Positions 5,767 through 8,801 of a DNA stretch of 8,801 bases are shown here, piece by piece. This DNA comes from CAYLXX01 sp964387955 (GTDB taxonomy: Bacteria; Patescibacteriota; Microgenomatia; UBA1406; GWC2-37-13). A program made the position numbers and the translations under genes. The stretch spans positions 1 to 8,801 of the forward strand of contig CAYLXX010000035.1 of the NCBI GenBank assembly GCA_964387955.1. The letters are read 5' to 3'. Position 1 is the first letter of the stretch; each line of letters opens with the position of its first letter. The notes beneath the pieces are model-generated. The model ran no database searches, had not been told where the DNA came from, and worked only from the letters and a program-made list of their open reading frames with translations.

Positions 5767-6063
5767 GTGAATATTTCACAAAAAGATTTGCATTCTGCTT
5801 TTGTGGTTGCCGCACTCGCCTTCATATTATATTTGATTTCGATTATTGCTTCGTTTCCAATCTTATATTGGATTTTAGTCTTTTTTTTCAATTTCGAAAT
5901 TAGTTATATCAGTTGGGCAGTAATATATCTTCTTATTGCTAATCTTATAATTTTTTTTGTAAAGAGGCAGTTAAATTATGTATTCTTGTTTAATATCATT
6001 TTCCTATCATTTTTAGGATTCATTACCCTTATCCTTTTCTTAGTTGGTATGTATTTGAAATAG
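5767..6063 (+). CDS. Very hydrophobic small membrane protein, 98 aa
   Basis: Starting from a GTG, the protein reads MNISQKDLHS and then consists almost entirely of hydrophobic residues: about 11-43 (one long or two short helices), 48-65 and 71-95, with a few charges at QKD, KRQ and the terminal LK. Three or four membrane helices are likely. No family is recognised. The gene is visibly richer in A and T than its neighbours, partly because of its Phe/Ile/Leu content. It has its own TTGACA promoter and ends 15 bases before the stop of the convergent ATPase gene. A start at GTG is chosen because it follows the promoter immediately and no in-frame ATG lies close downstream. It could be an integral membrane accessory protein or a lineage-specific orphan. 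Confidence 0.6.
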   Translation: MNISQKDLHSAFVVAALAFILYLISIIASFPILYWILVFFFNFEISYISWAVIYLLIANLIIFFVKRQLNYVFLFNIIFLSFLGFITLILFLVGMYLK

Positions 6064-6078
6064 AGAAGACCTGCTTTT

Positions 6079-8244
6079 TTAAACTTTTCTTCCGTAGCGT
6101 TCTTTGGAGACTCTGATGATTTTCTCCTTATTTTCATTTTTCACAGAAGGTAAGGGGAGTGTTTTGGCGGGGAACGGGGCAGTGGTGAGGTTATCGATAC
6201 AAAGCTTCATCACAGTTTCAAACTTACCCAGAGATACAAGGTCATTTTCGGAGTAAATTTCGGCATACTCTTTGGTCATAATATAAGCATCACGCGCGCC
6301 CATGACAAACGAGATGATGGTTCCGACATTGCCGAAAATGGCCTTAGATACCTTTTCGTCCAGCTGATCTATGTATTGATTGGCCAGAGTCAGACTAAGT
6401 CTATATTTACGGGCTTCTGAGAGGATTTTGATGAAGGAGGAAGTGGCAAAATTTTGAAACTCGTCGACATAAAGGAAAAAATCCTTGCGGTCTTCTTCCT
6501 TCTGGAAAGACCGATTCATAGCCGCCAGTTGAATCTGGGTGATGATCATCGCTCCAAGAAGAGCGGCGCTGTCCTCACCGAGTTTGCCTTGAGAAAGGTT
6601 CAACAACAAAATTTTGCCTTCATTCATGATTTCTTCCAGATTAATTGAGGATTTAGGCTTCCCAATGATGTTGCGGATCATACGGGAGGTGACGAATTGA
6701 CCGACTTTGTTTTGGATAGGGGACACAGCTTCGGCTTTGAGTTTATCCGGCATTTTGGCGAATTCATGATTCCAGAAATTGACAAGTACAGGATCTTTCA
6801 ACTGTGAGACTACTTTTTTACGATATTCGGCATTGGTGAGAATCGTCAAAACATCTATAAAAGTCGAATCTGGAGTTTCCAGTAAGGTCAAAATGACATT
6901 TCTCAGGATGTATTCGAGTCTTGGACCCCAACTGACATCGCCATAAATTTTATAAAAAATCGAGATGATGCCGGAGGCAACGAGTTCTTTCTGTTGTTTA
7001 TTTTTTACTTCTAGAACATTCAGAGAAAATGGACGCTCCGTATCGAATGGTTCAAGATAGACGACATCATTCATGCGGCGTTTGGGAATATATTCAAGAA
7101 TGGTTTCACACAAGTCGCCGTGGGGGTCGATGATACCAACACCCCGCCCTTTCCTAATATCGTCAATGGCCATATTTGCAAGGAGTGTTGATTTACCGGC
7201 GCCAGTTTTACCGATCACATACATATGACGGCGCCGATCAACATTCTTGATCCCGAAGATCGAATTCTTGTTTTTAAACTCGGTTTGAGCAAAAAAGTTG
7301 ATCTCTTGTTTAGTTTCATCTGATGCTCCGTCTGCCACAGGTAAGTTCTCAGGTGGTTCACCCAATAGGGTTCTGCCCCAAGCTACGTTTTTTATACCTG
7401 CCAAGAGGTATCCAGGCGGATGCCAAAGAGTTGCTAGCTCTTGCGAGTTGAGTACTTGATGTTTATGCTCGAAATAACTTATGTGACGTTCTTTGATCTT
7501 ATTCACAAGACGTTGCTTTCTGATAAGTGGTCTATGAAAAACATACTGATTACCTTCTCCGAGGGAAAAGCTGCCGAAGGTACCACCTAAATTGTGAAGA
7601 TAAGGAAGTAAATTGACTCCAGGCTTGGCGGAAGCGACCATCAAGCGGATAGCGGCTTTGCCGCCCTGGAATGAGGCTTTCTGCAAAATCCGTTGCTTGA
7701 GCGGGTTCATACCATACTTTAGCGCTACAGGGTCGTAGGATTGTTTTTTTGAGGCTTCTACAGTTTCACTCTGCCACGGAAACGATGCCGGAGTAACTGC
7801 TATTTGTATGGCCATTTTGATATGCGGCTCTTGCTTCGAGAGAAACCCGATCAGAGACGAAAGGGGATCGATATCTTTAAAATCCATGTATGTTTTAGTC
7901 GGTAGATAAAAGGAGTTATTCAAGACAGCTTCTCCGACTGCGATATGGCTTGATTTGAAGACCAAATCCATGGGATCTGTGGTTTTTTTAAGAGCAGAAG
8001 AGGGGAATGAGGCCGTTACTAAGCTCTGAATTAATGTATCGGTTTCGCTAGGAGCCGCTATATAAAAATAAATTGTTTGTGATAAAAGGTAGATTTCAAA
8101 AGCGTACGTTCTAGGGTGAAAGAGCATCTTGCGCCATAGCGGCACAAAAGGGTAGGGGAGTAATGAAGCAAAAATCTGCGTGGCTGATTCAATCGGTGTC
8201 TCATCATCCTTGGGATTACGTATCTGGAAATGCGAGAGATTCAT
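6079..8244 (-). CDS. TraG/VirD4-HerA-like P-loop ATPase, 721 aa (soluble, type IV secretion/conjugation type)
   Basis: Counting from the ATG at 8244, the C-terminal half is a hexameric-type DNA-pump ATPase: Walker A GKTGAGKS at 345-352, IIDPHGD at 371-377, ILLLNLSQGKLGEDSA at 545-560, Walker B FFLYVDEFQNF at 589-599 (D594-E595) and LTLANQYIDQL at 618-628 with the Gln of the sensor-like motif. This is the TraG/TraD/VirD4 coupling-protein fold related to HerA. The first 330 residues are a separate alpha/beta-looking domain (for example FEIYLLSQTIYFYIAAP at 49-65) that I associate with Patescibacteria homologues. Unlike classical VirD4 there is no N-terminal membrane anchor, so it would be cytosolic or dock on a membrane partner. 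It may energise DNA or protein transfer, or a pilus. An open frame extends upstream to 8343, but a -10 box 7 bases before 8244 and overlap with the preceding gene argue for 8244. Confidence 0.85.
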   Translation of the reverse strand: MNLSHFQIRNPKDDETPIESATQIFASLLPYPFVPLWRKMLFHPRTYAFEIYLLSQTIYFYIAAPSETDTLIQSLVTASFPSSALKKTTDPMDLVFKSSHIAVGEAVLNNSFYLPTKTYMDFKDIDPLSSLIGFLSKQEPHIKMAIQIAVTPASFPWQSETVEASKKQSYDPVALKYGMNPLKQRILQKASFQGGKAAIRLMVASAKPGVNLLPYLHNLGGTFGSFSLGEGNQYVFHRPLIRKQRLVNKIKERHISYFEHKHQVLNSQELATLWHPPGYLLAGIKNVAWGRTLLGEPPENLPVADGASDETKQEINFFAQTEFKNKNSIFGIKNVDRRRHMYVIGKTGAGKSTLLANMAIDDIRKGRGVGIIDPHGDLCETILEYIPKRRMNDVVYLEPFDTERPFSLNVLEVKNKQQKELVASGIISIFYKIYGDVSWGPRLEYILRNVILTLLETPDSTFIDVLTILTNAEYRKKVVSQLKDPVLVNFWNHEFAKMPDKLKAEAVSPIQNKVGQFVTSRMIRNIIGKPKSSINLEEIMNEGKILLLNLSQGKLGEDSAALLGAMIITQIQLAAMNRSFQKEEDRKDFFLYVDEFQNFATSSFIKILSEARKYRLSLTLANQYIDQLDEKVSKAIFGNVGTIISFVMGARDAYIMTKEYAEIYSENDLVSLGKFETVMKLCIDNLTTAPFPAKTLPLPSVKNENKEKIIRVSKERYGRKV

Positions 8245-8251
8245 AAGTTTC

Positions 8252-8257
8252 ATTATA
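8252..8257 (-). promoter_or_regulatory. -10 box of the TraG/VirD4-like gene
   Basis: A perfect TATAAT on the minus strand lies in the 22-base gap after the upstream stop codon (8267-8269). Seven bases separate it from the ATG at 8244, so transcription would begin at or one base before that ATG. The ATG at 8253 overlaps the hexamer and would be excluded from such a transcript. The -35 is poor. Confidence 0.5.
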
Positions 8258-8266
8258 CAAGTATTC

Positions 8267-8801
8267 TTAATCGTTGTGCTTGGGCTTGTAAAACACCAAG
8301 AACAAGCCGCCGATTGCAAGAAGTACCAAACCGATATATTCAAGATATTGCGGCCAGTAGACTATGGTTAACGTCCCCTGAGAATTTTTTGGTAGTATCC
8401 AGCCATTGGCCCAGCCATTGACTAAGATATGATCGTGAATTGTCTTGCCATGTAAAAACGCCAGCCAGCCCGTATCATAACTTTGAGACAAAACTACGTA
8501 TGTATTGCTTGTGACATCGACTTTATAGGTATATGAATTGATTTTTTGGGCATTTGCAGGTGTCAATGGCTGTTTAGTTTGATACCCAGATGTGCGCTGG
8601 AGGTAAATATTTGTCAAAAATGTATAGGGTAATGGCTGAATTTCAAAATCGTCAATGTCATTGATAGTTTTATCGCTGCTATACGAAATTCCTCCTAAAA
8701 GCACATCAATTCCCTGATCAAATTGGTAATAGGGAGGAAGGACAAAATAATTATTTTGTAAACCTGATTTTTGAGTGGTGTAGGTATATGTATAATTTCG
8801 G
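8267..8801 (-). CDS. C-terminal part of a large membrane protein, probably GT-C/YfhO-type glycosyltransferase (runs off the right edge)
   Basis: The reading frame is open from the right edge of the window (beginning in RNYTYTYTTQKSGLQNNYF) to the stop at 8267-8269, so only the last 177 residues or so are visible. The GTG at 8704 is an internal codon, not a start. The visible part is an extracytoplasmic beta-rich domain containing YVVLSQSYDTGWLAFL and the repeated-looking VNGWANGW, then GTLTIVYWPQYLEYIG, one membrane helix (LEYIGLVLLAIGGLFLVFY) and a short basic tail, YKPKHND. The order S-Y-D-x-G-W ... V-N-G-x-x-N-G-W ... Y-x-P-Q-x-(helix)-basic tail is typical of the C-terminal ends of large membrane glycosyltransferases (YfhO-like and arabinofuranosyltransferase-like GT-C proteins). 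Family placement rests on this pattern only. It lies 22 bases upstream of the ATPase gene on the same strand. Confidence 0.7.
   Translation of the reverse strand, partial: RNYTYTYTTQKSGLQNNYFVLPPYYQFDQGIDVLLGGISYSSDKTINDIDDFEIQPLPYTFLTNIYLQRTSGYQTKQPLTPANAQKINSYTYKVDVTSNTYVVLSQSYDTGWLAFLHGKTIHDHILVNGWANGWILPKNSQGTLTIVYWPQYLEYIGLVLLAIGGLFLVFYKPKHND

Noticed and set aside
5704..6074. Repeated AAGACCTG at about 5705-5712 and 6066-6073, each followed by T-rich sequence
   Set aside because: Eight matching bases are compatible with chance at this window size, and nothing else is shared around them.
6064..6090. Possible bidirectional terminator between the convergent genes (GAAGA...TCTTC and a T6 run)
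   Set aside because: Only five AT-rich base pairs with a long loop; not a convincing hairpin.
8401..8420. Direct repeat AGCCATTG spaced 12 bases apart
   Set aside because: It encodes the NGWANGW protein motif of the membrane protein, so it reflects amino-acid conservation and not a DNA element.

Overview
The window reads as a piece of a Candidatus Patescibacteria (CPR) genome, most likely from the Microgenomates group. The reasons are small genes of types that recur in those genomes: a secreted coiled-coil protein next to a proline-rich single-pass protein, a YtxH-type protein, a short basic GDYFRI protein, and a soluble TraG/VirD4-like ATPase. The archaeal-style CoA enzyme also fits. Trp is encoded by TGG and one gene ends in TGA, so there is no sign of a recoded UGA (as in Gracilibacteria or Absconditabacteria). 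The taxon is an inference from protein character and was not searched.

Layout. (1) 1-2277, minus strand: the first codons of a probable ychF GTPase at the left edge (1-25), an unrecognised 175-residue protein (48-575), and a multi-pass GT-C/TMTC-like membrane protein with a C-terminal TPR domain (667-2277). (2) 2278-2356 is a divergent intergenic region. (3) 2357-6063, plus strand: a small conserved hypothetical protein, a fused phosphopantetheine adenylyltransferase / GTP-dependent dephospho-CoA kinase of archaeal type, a secreted coiled-coil protein, a Pro/Thr-rich single-pass protein, a YtxH-like membrane protein, a small membrane protein and an AT-rich hydrophobic protein. (4) 6079-8801, minus strand, convergent with the previous block: a TraG/VirD4-like ATPase, preceded by the C-terminal end of a large membrane protein that runs off the right edge.

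The genes do not form one obvious pathway. Most of the window concerns the cell surface: two probable membrane glycosyltransferase-type proteins, four small envelope proteins in two co-directional pairs, and a DNA/secretion ATPase. The CoA enzyme is the metabolic exception and would perform the last two steps of CoA synthesis in one polypeptide.

The most striking pattern is in the expression signals. I see no convincing Shine-Dalgarno sequence in front of any visible start. Instead, most first genes carry a -10 hexamer (TATAAT, TATAGT, TATATT, TAAAGT or weaker) that ends six or seven bases before the start codon, which puts the predicted transcription start on or next to the A/G of the start codon. 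The two genes without a promoter of their own follow the previous stop codon by one or two bases. The window therefore looks built for leaderless mRNAs plus translational coupling, and this moves several start codons away from the longest-ORF choice. There is no gene-free stretch longer than 300 bases, and I found no rRNA, tRNA, CRISPR array, insertion sequence or convincing GC-rich intrinsic terminator.
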